From an uncultured Clostridia bacterium (GTDB lineage: Bacteria; Bacillota; Clostridia; Christensenellales; UBA1242), in assembly GCA_904397185.1 (NCBI GenBank), contig CAJFOL010000030.1:1-34396 (forward strand): a stretch of DNA of 34,396 bases, read 5' to 3'. A program made the translations under genes and the position numbers. Below are positions 14,782 to 22,711 of the stretch, piece after piece. The notes under the pieces were generated by a model that saw nothing but the letters and a program-made list of their open reading frames with translations, was not told the origin of the DNA and did no database searches. Position 1 is the stretch's first letter. Each line of letters opens with the position of its first letter.

Positions 14782-14933
14782 AGTTGTATTCCCCTTTTAA
14801 ATAAAAATTTGGTGGAAGCATAAAATTCCACCAAAAAAATAAATCAAATTAATAATTAAAATGAAATAATTTTTTAACCTAATCAAGCCTATTGCCGACT
14901 GGTGAGAAGTGGAACTTCTACTTTCATGTGCAT
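14782..14933 (-). promoter_or_regulatory. infC-rpmI-rplT leader, candidate L20 autoregulatory attenuator
   Basis: The leader of about 145 nt contains a small hairpin AGAAGT-TCC-ACTTCT, followed by CACC, at about 14901-14917. Near its end is a full intrinsic terminator (14802-14835). The upstream segment TTCCAC (14909-14914) is complementary to GTGGAA in the first arm of that terminator (14826-14831), so the two folds exclude each other. Bacillota control this operon through L20 binding to the leader (Rfam L20_leader class). The match to that class is inferred from position and logic, not from a search. Confidence 0.7.
14802..14835 (-). terminator. Attenuator terminator in the infC leader
   Basis: On the minus strand TTTGGTGGAA (14835-14826) and TTCCACCAAA (14817-14808) form a 10-bp stem with an 8-nt loop, followed by TTTTTATTT. 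It lies only 21 nt before the probable infC start. Confidence 0.85.
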
Positions 14934-14962
14934 ATAATATCATACTTTTTTCTTAATGTCAA
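14934..14962 (-). promoter_or_regulatory. Sigma-A promoter of infC-rpmI-rplT
   Basis: TTGACA (14957-14962), 17 nt, TATTAT (14934-14939). The -35 box lies 8 nt after the stop codon of the upstream membrane protein gene. Confidence 0.9.
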
Positions 14963-14970
14963 CTGTTTTT

Positions 14971-15555
14971 TCAAAAATTTAAAAATTTATTTAAAAATTT
15001 GGCCAAATTCAAAATTATTCTATTAGAATTTTTAAGTGCCCGTTCTTTCATTATTGCCTTAAAAAAAATTGTAATTCCAGCAATTAAAGCGGAAGTCGAA
15101 ATTGAAACCAACATGACAATATTAGCATTATTTATATCATTTGTCAAAGCCACAACTATACAGGCACCGCCCGCTCCACATAATGTGCTACAAATATCAC
15201 CCACCACATCAGCACAAAATGAGCAAACTTTCTCTGAATTTTCACATAACTTTATCCCAATATCTGCCCCTATCTTTTTCTCTTTTGCCCAAGACCTAAA
15301 TGTCTCTATATCTGCACTTGCCACTGCAATGCCTATCATATCAAAAAATACAGATACAAATATAAAGAAGATTATTCCTATAATTGCAATTAATGTTCCC
15401 ATTTTTGAAAGCAAAGTTTGACTTAAAAAGCCAAAGAAAAGCGACATAAACACTGCAATAATAAACATCCTAAATGCCCAGAGACACTTCCTTGAGGCTA
15501 TACTTTGCACTTTGATTCGCTTTTTATTTTCTGCTTGCAATCGTTTCTTTTTCAC
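14971..15555 (-). CDS. Uncharacterised membrane protein, possibly DUF21/CorB-like
   Basis: A 194-aa protein with a basic N-terminus (MKKKRLQAENKKRIK) and about four hydrophobic stretches: near 28-48, 52-80, 128-148 and 150-168. The middle segment FFDMIGIAVASADIETF then KLCENSEKVCSFCADVVGD loosely recalls the DUF21 domain of CNNM/CorB magnesium transporters, where FDMIGVA... ENSEKV-like patterns occur, but no CBS domains follow. I call this only tentatively. It starts with GTG 15555. There is no clear ribosome binding site, while a TATACT box ends 5 nt upstream. It lies between xseB and infC, where ispA often sits in related genomes. Confidence 0.65.
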   Translation of the reverse strand: MKKKRLQAENKKRIKVQSIASRKCLWAFRMFIIAVFMSLFFGFLSQTLLSKMGTLIAIIGIIFFIFVSVFFDMIGIAVASADIETFRSWAKEKKIGADIGIKLCENSEKVCSFCADVVGDICSTLCGAGGACIVVALTNDINNANIVMLVSISTSALIAGITIFFKAIMKERALKNSNRIILNLAKFLNKFLNF

Positions 15556-15560
15556 AATGT

Positions 15561-15590
15561 AGTATATGCTTCTTATTATGCTAATATGAA
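15561..15590 (-). promoter_or_regulatory. Possible promoter of the membrane protein gene
   Basis: TTCATA (15585-15590), 18 nt, TATACT (15561-15566), ending 5 nt before the GTG start. The -35 match is weak (4 of 6). Confidence 0.35.
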
Positions 15591-15593
15591 AAT

Positions 15594-15800
15594 TTAAACT
15601 TCCTCGAGTGTATCTAAAGTCTCTCTTATTTCAGTGAGTTTCCCTTTTGCTTTATCAAGTTCTTTATAACAAATCTCTATAAGAGATTTTGATTTAGTCA
15701 TAAGTTTAATCACCTCTTCCATTGGAAGAGTTCCACTTTCTATCTTCTCAATAATCGAATTTAATTCTTTTGATGCTTCTTCGTAAGTCATCTTTTCCAT
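15594..15800 (-). CDS. xseB: Exodeoxyribonuclease VII small subunit
   Basis: At 68 aa it is of standard XseB size. MTYEEASKELNSIIEKIESG, LPMEEVIKLMTKSKSLIEIC and KLTEIRETLD match the helical family pattern. It partners XseA, encoded 2 nt upstream, in exonuclease VII, which degrades single-stranded DNA to oligonucleotides. Confidence 0.96.
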   Translation of the reverse strand: MEKMTYEEASKELNSIIEKIESGTLPMEEVIKLMTKSKSLIEICYKELDKAKGKLTEIRETLDTLEEV

Positions 15801-15802
15801 AA

Positions 15803-16978
15803 TTATTCTCCTTTTATTGGTCTTGCTTTTATCTTCCCATCAATAAAGTTGATTGTCAAGTCATTATCTTTATTTAATTGTGTAAGGCTTAAAACTGAAA
15901 TATTATTTTGTTCTATCTTCGCATATCCTTGAGATAGTATCTTTTTAGGGTCGATATTTTTTATAGTTGTTTCTATTAATCCTAAGTCATAATATTGCTG
16001 ATTTATAAAACTTTCACAACTATTTAAAAAATCATACTTCTTGTTATTAAAATTATTTTCTTCTTTTACAAGCCTCTTCTCAATAACATTAAACAATTTG
16101 TAATTGATCATATTGAAGGCATTTATATTTTTATTTATGATTTTCTTTACTTCGCTATATAAAAGTTCGAACATACCCCACATTTCTGCACGTTTACCAC
16201 TCAAATCAAAAGTCAATAGTTCTGCCGCCGCTGAAGGTGTTGGAGCCCTTAAGTCACTTACGAAGTCTATTATGGTATAGTCTGTTTCATGTCCAACAGC
16301 CGAGACTATTGGCTTTGGGCAGTTGTAAGTCGCACTTGCCACAACTTCTGTGTTATATGCCCAAAGGTCTTCTAAAGAACCACCACCTCGAGCAACCACT
16401 ATAACATCAATTTTATCATATTTACCCATAACTTCTATTGCATGAGCGATTTCATTTTCTGCATTTAAACCTTGGACTTTAGTGTTATACAAAACGATAT
16501 CGACCATTGGATTACGACGCCAAGCCACATTTTTAATATCTTGAATTACCGCACCTTCTTTAGAAGTTATAACACCTATACGTTTGATTTCACTTGGTAT
16601 TTTTTTCTTATGATGCTCGTCAAAAAGTCCTTCGTGTTGCAGTTTGTCTTTTAATTTTAAAAACTGTTCATATAATTCGCCTAAGCCCACTTTTTCAAGT
16701 TTAATTACATTAAAATTCAATCTGCCACCTTTTATATAATAATTAGGTGAACCTGTCACTATAACTTTATCTCCCTCCTTAATATCAATAAACAGATTAG
16801 GATAAAAAGATACACATGAGAGAGAAGAACTCTCGTCCTTTAACGAAAAATAAAACACATTACGAGACGAACTAATACCAAAAATTTCTCCAACAACTGG
16901 TATGTTGTGGAGAAGTTCTTCGGCATCAAAAATTTGCTTAATGTAGGTATTTAGTTTTGTGACAGTTATTGCTTCCAT
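15803..16978 (-). CDS. xseA: Exodeoxyribonuclease VII large subunit
   Basis: XseA holds the catalytic site of exonuclease VII. An N-terminal OB fold (about 22-100) precedes the catalytic core with IGVITSKEGAVIQDI, VIVVARGGGSLEDLWAYN and VSAVGHETDYTIIDFVSDLRAPTPSAAAEL. The C-terminal half is coiled coil (INKNINAFNMINYK, FNNKKYDFLNSC), ending in GYAKIEQNN. Its 391 aa is slightly short for the family because the coiled coil is compact. AAAGGA precedes ATG 16978. Confidence 0.96.
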   Translation of the reverse strand: MEAITVTKLNTYIKQIFDAEELLHNIPVVGEIFGISSSRNVFYFSLKDESSSLSCVSFYPNLFIDIKEGDKVIVTGSPNYYIKGGRLNFNVIKLEKVGLGELYEQFLKLKDKLQHEGLFDEHHKKKIPSEIKRIGVITSKEGAVIQDIKNVAWRRNPMVDIVLYNTKVQGLNAENEIAHAIEVMGKYDKIDVIVVARGGGSLEDLWAYNTEVVASATYNCPKPIVSAVGHETDYTIIDFVSDLRAPTPSAAAELLTFDLSGKRAEMWGMFELLYSEVKKIINKNINAFNMINYKLFNVIEKRLVKEENNFNNKKYDFLNSCESFINQQYYDLGLIETTIKNIDPKKILSQGYAKIEQNNISVLSLTQLNKDNDLTINFIDGKIKARPIKGE

Positions 16979-16986
16979 ACATTCCT

Positions 16987-17385
16987 TTATTCTTCTTTAC
17001 TATTTAAAGATTTTACAATTGTAGATAGCACTCCATTGACAAATTTACCACTATTTTCGGTCGAATATTTTTTTGCAATTTTCACTGCTTCATTTATGAC
17101 TACTTGATAAGGTGTTTTGATATACTTTATTTCCGCTATTGCCTCACAAAGAATAGCGAGGTCAACTTTATAAACCCTATTTAATTCATATCCAACGAGA
17201 TGTGATGATATAATTTCTCTTATTACTTCTTTATGGTCATCATAACATTTGATAATATCATTTGCAAAACTCACATCTTCTTCTTTCTTTAAAGATGCAA
17301 AAAACTCTTCGTCAGTGAAATTATCTTTGACGAAAAGTCTTTCAAAAATCAATTTAAAAGCAAGTTCTCTAGCATCCGCTCTCAT
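16987..17385 (-). CDS. nusB: Transcription antitermination factor NusB
   Basis: A 132-aa all-helical protein starting MRADARELAFKLIFERLF and ending with KIAKKYSTENSGKFVNGVLSTIV, both NusB signatures. NusB acts with NusA, NusE and NusG in antitermination of rRNA operons. The start overlaps the Asp23-family gene by 4 nt, implying coupling. Confidence 0.96.
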   Translation of the reverse strand: MRADARELAFKLIFERLFVKDNFTDEEFFASLKKEEDVSFANDIIKCYDDHKEVIREIISSHLVGYELNRVYKVDLAILCEAIAEIKYIKTPYQVVINEAVKIAKKYSTENSGKFVNGVLSTIVKSLNSKEE

Positions 17386-17747
17386 TGCATAACCTCATCG
17401 CAAGCAACACCATAAACATGGACATTTATCTTCCCTGGTTTTATTCCCACCATAGTGTTTAAAGAATTTTTTATATTTTCTTGTATTCTATATGCCACAT
17501 CGGGGACACTATAACCAATATATACTCTAACATAGACATCCACGTTTACTACACCATTTGTATCGAATTTGATGCTCACACCCTCATTTTTAGGCTTGCA
17601 TATCTTTTTATAAAAAGGTAGATAATCATTGGTAAGCGATTCTACTCCATTAATCTCTTTTGTAGCAAGATTAATAATAGAGAGAAGTATATCCCTATCT
17701 ATCTCCACCTTTCCTTTCTTTTGCAGAGTTGTATTATTTTTAACCAT
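17382..17747 (-). CDS. Asp23/Gls24 family protein (YqhY-like)
   Basis: A 121-aa protein with the family pattern GKVEIDRDILLSIINLATKEINGVESL, then VDVYVRVYIGYSVPDVAYRIQENIKNSLNTMVG and the end KINVHVYGV. YqhY-type members are widely found just before nusB in Bacillota; the Bacillus member has been linked to control of acetyl-CoA carboxylase, but no acc genes are seen here. It has its own promoter (17767-17796) and an AGGAG site, and heads the asp23-nusB-xseA-xseB unit. Confidence 0.93.
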   Translation of the reverse strand: MVKNNTTLQKKGKVEIDRDILLSIINLATKEINGVESLTNDYLPFYKKICKPKNEGVSIKFDTNGVVNVDVYVRVYIGYSVPDVAYRIQENIKNSLNTMVGIKPGKINVHVYGVACDEVMQ

Positions 17748-17766
17748 TGTACTCTCCTACTTTAGT

Positions 17767-17796
17767 AGTATAGCACATTACAATATCTTTTTGCAA
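17767..17796 (-). promoter_or_regulatory. Promoter of asp23-like-nusB-xseAB
   Basis: TTGCAA (17791-17796), 18 nt, TATACT (17767-17772), with an extended TGC before the -10 box. It abuts the spoIIIAH stop, so this housekeeping unit can be expressed independently of the sporulation genes. Confidence 0.75.
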
Positions 17797-18267
17797 TTAT
17801 TCTACAGGAATAATTTTGATATTTTCAAGGCTTATATTAAGTTGTGATTGGATAATTTCAACTATTTGTGCAACTTCCGCCTCAGTCAATTCGCCTGATT
17901 TAACTACTGCATTAACATCAGTATCAGAGATAGTTACCACACAATCTTCAAAACCTTTTGCCTTTATAAGCCCTTCTACGACAAGTTCTTGTTCCATTTG
18001 CTCTATCAAAGCAAGTTTAGCACTTTCTGCAGTGGCAATCGCTTCCGCTGATGAGGTCTCATTTGCAATTATTGCATCATAATAGAGCATTTCTTGGTCT
18101 CTTGTTGATTCTCTATCAGAGCGATAGGTTTGGAAATAACTTGATGTAGTTGTCGAATTGTTGTTACTATTTGAAACAGAATTGTTAAGCACAACATTTA
18201 AGTATCCAGTCACTCCTAGAAGCAACACCATAACAGCGATAATAATAATTTTTGTTCTCTTTTTCAT
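17797..18267 (-). CDS. spoIIIAH: Stage III sporulation protein AH
   Basis: SpoIIIAH is the mother-cell membrane protein whose extracellular domain zips with forespore SpoIIQ during engulfment. The 156-aa protein has an N-terminal membrane helix (TKIIIIAVMVLLLGVTGYLNVVL), a Ser/Thr/Asn-rich linker (about 33-55), a helical segment with ANETSSAEAIATAESAKLAL, and a YscJ/FliF-like ring-building domain (FEDCVVTISDTDVNAVV, EAEVAQIVEIIQSQLN). It is shorter than the Bacillus protein, mainly in the linker. AAGGAG precedes ATG 18267. Confidence 0.93.
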   Translation of the reverse strand: MKKRTKIIIIAVMVLLLGVTGYLNVVLNNSVSNSNNNSTTTSSYFQTYRSDRESTRDQEMLYYDAIIANETSSAEAIATAESAKLALIEQMEQELVVEGLIKAKGFEDCVVTISDTDVNAVVKSGELTEAEVAQIVEIIQSQLNISLENIKIIPVE

Positions 18268-18279
18268 ATCTACTCCTTT

Positions 18280-18819
18280 TTAACTTCCTTCAAATATATT
18301 TATCTTTGAACTTTCAATGTTTGTTATAGTCTGAATAATTGATATCATATTCATTTTAACTGAAACATTGTCTGCTCCCTGTGCTACTACCACTATCCCG
18401 CCAATGACTGGATAGATTTCTTCTATTAGTATTGGTTCGCCATCGACCATTACCACATTTGTTGTCGTTACCGTCGTGCCATCAGAGGTTGTCCGTACTT
18501 CTTCCTCGGTTGCATAAACGTACTCAAACCCCTTTTCAAGTGTGACTATAACACTGACTTCGCCTGTTCCTTTTACCTTTGCTAGTACACTCTCTAATTT
18601 ATTTTCAAGATTTGCAACATATTCCTGTGAAGAAGAAATATTTATGCTTAAATTGTCGTCTTCTGTCACTTGGCTGTTGCTACTTGCTGGTTTTAATGAG
18701 ATAAAGTAGATTATAGCAATAATCACTGCTAGTCCAACCGCCAAATATATCTCAATATGTTTTACCTTTTTTATCTTTTCGTATAAGATTTTAAATCGTT
18801 TTTTAAAGTCATCCATCAT
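18280..18819 (-). CDS. spoIIIAG: Stage III sporulation protein AG
   Basis: SpoIIIAG forms a large ring of the feeding-tube channel. The 179-aa protein has a short cytoplasmic N-terminus, a membrane helix at about 23-44 (EIYLAVGLAVIIAIIYFISL), then a ring-building domain with LENKLESVLAKVKGTGEVSV and PVIGGIVVVAQGADN. The inserted beta-rich loop (GFEYVYATEEEV...TTNVVMVDGEPILIEE) matches the SpoIIIAG triangle insertion. It overlaps spoIIIAF by 11 nt. Confidence 0.94.
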   Translation of the reverse strand: MMDDFKKRFKILYEKIKKVKHIEIYLAVGLAVIIAIIYFISLKPASSNSQVTEDDNLSINISSSQEYVANLENKLESVLAKVKGTGEVSVIVTLEKGFEYVYATEEEVRTTSDGTTVTTTNVVMVDGEPILIEEIYPVIGGIVVVAQGADNVSVKMNMISIIQTITNIESSKINIFEGS

Positions 18820-19327
18820 ACAATATACTCCCCCTATCTATTTGCAAATGAGATTGAATTATATCTGTAATATCATCTTTAATCTTTGCTATATTTTTAT
18901 GCTCGGCATTTTCACTTATTACTAAATTTGTAATATCGACAGTAATCGACTCAAATTTCATGGCATTATCAAAAATATCGCAGTCAATATATATTTTTAC
19001 ATTTTCGTAGCCGTGTAACTGTATATCATTCTCAATCTCATCTCTTACTATATTTATTTTATCTAGGTTTAATTGATAGATATAGTCCTCATCAACCGCC
19101 ACATTATCGTAATCGAAAATATTAGAAAAATTAATTTCCTTACCAATTAAATTTGGTATTGGCATAATAATGACAAGTATAATAACAAATGAAAAAATAC
19201 CCTTTATATATCTATTCATTTGTCCGTCTGGTAACATAAGTTCCACTATAACTGATAGACATATAATGCCCGCTATTGACATTATCCATGTTGATATATC
19301 ACCAATCATCTTTTGCCTCCTATACAA
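18809..19327 (-). CDS. spoIIIAF: Stage III sporulation protein AF
   Basis: The 172-aa protein starts with two membrane helices (IMSIAGIICLSVIVELMLP and GIFSFVIILVIIMPIPNLIG), with the MNRYIKGIFSFVI pattern typical of SpoIIIAF. A soluble domain with VKIYIDCDIFDN and ITNLVISENAEH follows. It overlaps spoIIIAE by 8 nt and spoIIIAG by 11 nt. It is a membrane part of the SpoIIIA complex. Confidence 0.93.
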   Translation of the reverse strand: MYRRQKMIGDISTWIMSIAGIICLSVIVELMLPDGQMNRYIKGIFSFVIILVIIMPIPNLIGKEINFSNIFDYDNVAVDEDYIYQLNLDKINIVRDEIENDIQLHGYENVKIYIDCDIFDNAMKFESITVDITNLVISENAEHKNIAKIKDDITDIIQSHLQIDRGSILYDG

Positions 19328-20579
19328 TATTTGCCGAGCACATGATAAGTCCTAACATGATAAAATAAATAAATGCTACTCCAATTAACAACACTATTAA
19401 CAGCACCATACTTTTAGAAAGTGAAGAAATAAAGTTTGCAATCTGCTTATTCCCAAGCGGCTCAACAATTCCCGCTATCAATTTTAACGCGAGCATGAAA
19501 AGAATTAACTCAATAAGTGGTGAAAGAATTGTCGCAAGAAGTAAAAATAGCCCTGTTGCACCTATCGCATTTTTAATTAAATTAGACGATAATAGTATCA
19601 ACCCCATCCCATCACTTAAATATGACCCAAGGAGCGGTATATATGACTTGATTGCATACCTTGCGGTCCTTATAGAAATGCCATCTATTGACCCTGCAGT
19701 TATGCCTTGTATTGACAAAAATGCAGTGAAGATTGTAAATATAAGCCCTGTAAGCCATTTAAAAGTACTATTGAAAAAAGATGTGAATTTTTCAAGTTTT
19801 ACATTATTTGATAAATTGGAGACTATGCTAAATACAACTGAGAAAATAAATATTGGTAGAAGTACATAGGTAAATAAGTTCAATATAGTTCCCGTAAGTA
19901 GTGCCATCGCTGGCTGATAGACACTCACCGATGTCGTTCCACCTATAGCCGTTAGAAAAGTTAAAAGTAAAGGAAATATTGCATCCATTTGAGCCTTCAT
20001 AGACTGCAGAGCATTTGTTGTTAAGGATACCATTCTAACTGTTATTGATAGAACCAGCACAACAATTACACCATACGTCACAAAATGAATGATATTAGAA
20101 ATTGATTTACCATTATTGTAGGGCTTTATCCCTTGTATCATACTGCCAATCAGCGAGACCGCAATTATTATTGAAATAATCGGCAATAATGACAGCAAAT
20201 TTTCAAAGAAAATATTTATAAGTGCATCCCACAAACTTGTACCATCTTCAAAATCACCACTTATTAATTTTTGAAGTTTATCTAGGAAACTACTGCCTCC
20301 AAAAATTGCAAGTTCTCCTTCAGTCAGTGCATTTAATATGTCCTCAAAAGAAGAAAAATCTAGGTCTGATAGTTGACTGTCTATCTCGTCCTGGAGTTCC
20401 TGTTCTATATCTTCTGTCGTTTCCTCTTGAGACTGATTATACATAACAGTGCTTTCTGCACTTGATAATCGTCCTGCAGTCGGGCATAACAAGAAAAAAG
20501 CCAAAACGCAGACAATAAATATAAATTTTGTAGGTCTTTTAGCTCTTAAGTTTATTATCTTTTTCTTAAATTTCTTCAT
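19320..20579 (-). CDS. spoIIIAE: Stage III sporulation protein AE
   Basis: The largest polytopic protein of the SpoIIIA complex, 419 aa. It starts with a basic stretch and a signal-like hydrophobic helix (FIFIVCVLAFFLLCP), followed by an acidic region with EETTEDIEQELQDEIDSQLS. Seven or more membrane helices follow, including LPIISIIIAVSLIGSMIQGI and the conserved GGTTSVSVYQPAMALL. It overlaps spoIIIAD by 4 nt and spoIIIAF by 8 nt. Confidence 0.95.
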   Translation of the reverse strand: MKKFKKKIINLRAKRPTKFIFIVCVLAFFLLCPTAGRLSSAESTVMYNQSQEETTEDIEQELQDEIDSQLSDLDFSSFEDILNALTEGELAIFGGSSFLDKLQKLISGDFEDGTSLWDALINIFFENLLSLLPIISIIIAVSLIGSMIQGIKPYNNGKSISNIIHFVTYGVIVVLVLSITVRMVSLTTNALQSMKAQMDAIFPLLLTFLTAIGGTTSVSVYQPAMALLTGTILNLFTYVLLPIFIFSVVFSIVSNLSNNVKLEKFTSFFNSTFKWLTGLIFTIFTAFLSIQGITAGSIDGISIRTARYAIKSYIPLLGSYLSDGMGLILLSSNLIKNAIGATGLFLLLATILSPLIELILFMLALKLIAGIVEPLGNKQIANFISSLSKSMVLLIVLLIGVAFIYFIMLGLIMCSANIV

Positions 20580-20968
20580 GACGGCAATAACTCCATGATT
20601 ATTTGGAGAATATTTGTAATAATTGGAAGTGCCATCACAAGAATAATTATTTTCCCGCCAAGAAGCACTTTATCACCAAGTCCAGAATTGCCTGTATCTG
20701 AGCATATTCCAGCGGTAAATTCTATTAAATATCCTACCCCTATTATTTTTAAAAGCAATGTGTATAGATTTGAATTAACACCGCTAATGCCTATAATATT
20801 TCTTAAAACTTCAAAGACGTTTGACAAATAATCGACAACCATAAATAAGATTATCAATCCGCCTACTATTGCAATTATTACAGCAAAATCTGCTCGCACA
20901 GGTCTTATTATCATGGTTGCAAGACAGGTAATAAGACCTATTGCTATGATTTTAAAAATTATTTCCAT
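20576..20968 (-). CDS. spoIIIAD: Stage III sporulation protein AD
   Basis: A 130-aa protein with four membrane helices. It is homologous in pattern to SpoIIIAC (KIIAIGLITCLATMIIRP) but extended by another pair of helices (LLKIIGVGYLIEFTAGICSDTG, KVLLGGKIIILVMALPIITNI). The extended part matches SpoIIIAD closely. It is coupled to spoIIIAE by a 4-nt overlap. Confidence 0.95.
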   Translation of the reverse strand: MEIIFKIIAIGLITCLATMIIRPVRADFAVIIAIVGGLIILFMVVDYLSNVFEVLRNIIGISGVNSNLYTLLLKIIGVGYLIEFTAGICSDTGNSGLGDKVLLGGKIIILVMALPIITNILQIIMELLPS

Positions 20969-20974
20969 AATCTC

Positions 20975-21169
20975 CTAAAAATTAAATATAGTCTTTAATG
21001 TATTAAATAAATCTCCTACCAAATTTAACACCATAATCAGCACAATAATAAGTCCAGCAAGTGTTGCAAGTGTTGAGATTTCATCCTTGCCTGTTTGCTT
21101 TAAAATCTGACCTACAATAGCGGTTAGAAGTCCTATAGCCGCTATTTTAAAAATTACTTCTACTCCCAT
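20975..21169 (-). CDS. spoIIIAC: Stage III sporulation protein AC
   Basis: A 64-aa protein with two membrane helices: VEVIFKIAAIGLLTAIVGQIL, a conserved polar turn KQTGKDEIS, and LATLAGLIIVLIMVLNLVGD. This is the classic SpoIIIAC pattern. It lies 6 nt before spoIIIAD. Confidence 0.95.
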   Translation of the reverse strand: MGVEVIFKIAAIGLLTAIVGQILKQTGKDEISTLATLAGLIIVLIMVLNLVGDLFNTLKTIFNF

Positions 21170-21176
21170 ATTTCAC

Positions 21177-21671
21177 CTAAATAAATATGACGACTACAAT
21201 TAGCCCAACTATCAATCCTAATTTTATCGACAATGCCCCATACTTTTTGTTCTCTTGAGTGGTGGTCGAAACAAGTTCATCAAATCTCATTTGAAAGTTT
21301 TTTATTTCCTTTGATTGACTATCAACGTCACTTCTTCCAAGTGATTTAAAAAATGTAAAAATCAAATCTTTTTCATTGTCTTTCAAAAAATTAATACCTT
21401 TAAATAGACTATCCTTATCAAGAGGGACCTCTTTATCTATAAAGGCAATGTAATTTTTATCAATTCCTTTCAAACTATTTTTATTTTTGTCATCAAGGTT
21501 TAAAAAAATATTTTTTAGCCTTTCTCTTGAATAATTTATTTCTATATCAAATTTTTGACAAAGGTATAATAAAGATTGAAAAAAATTGGCACGTATTTTA
21601 TATTTTTTAGAGAAAGCATAGCCGACAAATGTACAGATACATACTATAATAATTAAAAAAATATACTTCAT
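21177..21671 (-). CDS. spoIIIAB: Stage III sporulation protein AB
   Basis: A 164-aa protein with membrane helices at both ends (IFLIIIVCICTFVGYAFS and SIKLGLIVGLIVVVIFI) and a helical soluble middle containing FQSLLYLCQKFDIEINYSRERL and FFKSLGRSDVDSQSKEIKNF. The latter is the family's GLG..D...Q...I motif, slightly altered. The family resembles T2SS GspF-like proteins. It lies 12 nt after spoIIIAA. Confidence 0.93.
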   Translation of the reverse strand: MKYIFLIIIVCICTFVGYAFSKKYKIRANFFQSLLYLCQKFDIEINYSRERLKNIFLNLDDKNKNSLKGIDKNYIAFIDKEVPLDKDSLFKGINFLKDNEKDLIFTFFKSLGRSDVDSQSKEIKNFQMRFDELVSTTTQENKKYGALSIKLGLIVGLIVVVIFI

Positions 21672-21683
21672 AATTCACACCCT

Positions 21684-22589
21684 TTAAATCCTAATTCTTG
21701 AAAAATTTTCGTTGTATATCCCTTCCAAAGTACCTGGCCCATTCCTAAGAGACAAAAGAACATATCGCTCAAATAATTTGTTTTGTATAACCTTTTCAAA
21801 ATTTGGCTTATTTAAAAAACTATCAATACTATCACAATGGACAGAGGCAAACACCGTAACACCGCAGTTGATTGCATACTCAACAGCATCCACATCTTCT
21901 TTTTGACCAAGTTCATCAGTAACAATAATATTAGGACTCAATGCTCTTATGCCATTTTCAAAACCCACCTCTTTACGTGCAAAAGATATCTTGTCAGAAA
22001 AATTTCCAATGCTCCCAGATGTTCCTATATCAAGTTCTCCTCGTTCATCTAAAACTAGCACATTGTAAGCAAAATTTCGCTCTGATAGTTGACATATAAA
22101 ATCACGCAAAAAAGTTGTCTTACCACCTCCTGGCGGTGAGAGAACAAGTGTGTTATAAATCTTATTTTCTTCTACTAGATAATCAAATGCCGACAGCGAA
22201 CAATTTTTTATTTCATGTGGCAACCTTATGTTTACACTTGAAAAATTTGTCATCGTCTTTATCTTTCCATTTTCTTCAACAAGGTCTCCGCCTATACCTA
22301 ACCTTATACCACCTTTTGTGACAATGAAACCACGTTTAATCTGTTCATTCACCGAATAAATGGAACATTCACTAGCCCTAAAAATGATATCTTCAATCAT
22401 CACTTTGCTGGCAAACAATGCCTCTTTCAAGTTTGAAGTTATGCCATTATAACCTAAAAATGTACGTTGATTACCAATTAAAAGAACAATAGGTTTTTCC
22501 GCTCTTATTCTAATTTCATTTATAGAATTTAAATTAACTCTTTTTGAAAGTATATTATAAATATCGTCCGATAAAATTTTATCTAACAT
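21684..22589 (-). CDS. spoIIIAA: Stage III sporulation protein AA (ATPase)
   Basis: The secretion-type ATPase of the SpoIIIA channel, 301 aa. It has Walker A PPGGGKTTFLRD, Walker B NIIVTDELGQ and a Glu for catalysis. The N-terminal part INEIRIRAEKPIVLLIGNQR is typical. It heads the eight-gene cluster after AAGGAG. No clear sigma-A promoter is seen; a possible mother-cell sigma-E promoter lies at 22608-22634, as expected for this operon, but the match is weak. Confidence 0.95.
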   Translation of the reverse strand: MLDKILSDDIYNILSKRVNLNSINEIRIRAEKPIVLLIGNQRTFLGYNGITSNLKEALFASKVMIEDIIFRASECSIYSVNEQIKRGFIVTKGGIRLGIGGDLVEENGKIKTMTNFSSVNIRLPHEIKNCSLSAFDYLVEENKIYNTLVLSPPGGGKTTFLRDFICQLSERNFAYNVLVLDERGELDIGTSGSIGNFSDKISFARKEVGFENGIRALSPNIIVTDELGQKEDVDAVEYAINCGVTVFASVHCDSIDSFLNKPNFEKVIQNKLFERYVLLSLRNGPGTLEGIYNENFSRIRI

Positions 22590-22607
22590 ACTCCATCTCC
22601 TTGCATT

Positions 22608-22634
22608 AATCTATGAGTGGTAATTTTAATCTTT
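22608..22634 (-). promoter_or_regulatory. Possible sigma-E promoter of the spoIIIA operon
   Basis: CATAGATT (22608-22615) matches 7 of 8 positions of the sigma-E -10 consensus. AAAGATT (22628-22634) matches the -35 only partly and the spacing (12 nt) is short. Sigma-E control is known for spoIIIA in Bacillus; the assignment here is tentative. Confidence 0.25.
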
Positions 22635-22663
22635 GCAGTAACGACAAATTAAGTCAAAATTTT

Positions 22664-22692
22664 AAAAAAAAGTCTGACCATATTAGTCAGAC
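22664..22692 (-). terminator. Intrinsic terminator of the ArsR-like gene
   Basis: On the minus strand GTCTGAC (22692-22686) pairs with GTCAGAC (22678-22672) across a 7-nt loop, followed by eight T. It insulates spoIIIAA from the upstream gene. Confidence 0.9.
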
Positions 22693-22711
22693 CTTAATAT
22701 TTTAATTTTAT

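Noticed and set aside
14999..15421. A 140-codon plus-strand open frame opposite the membrane protein gene at 14971
   Set aside because: It is fully antisense to a gene with better coding features, has no ribosome binding site, and its product has the hydrophobic bias expected of a reverse reading.
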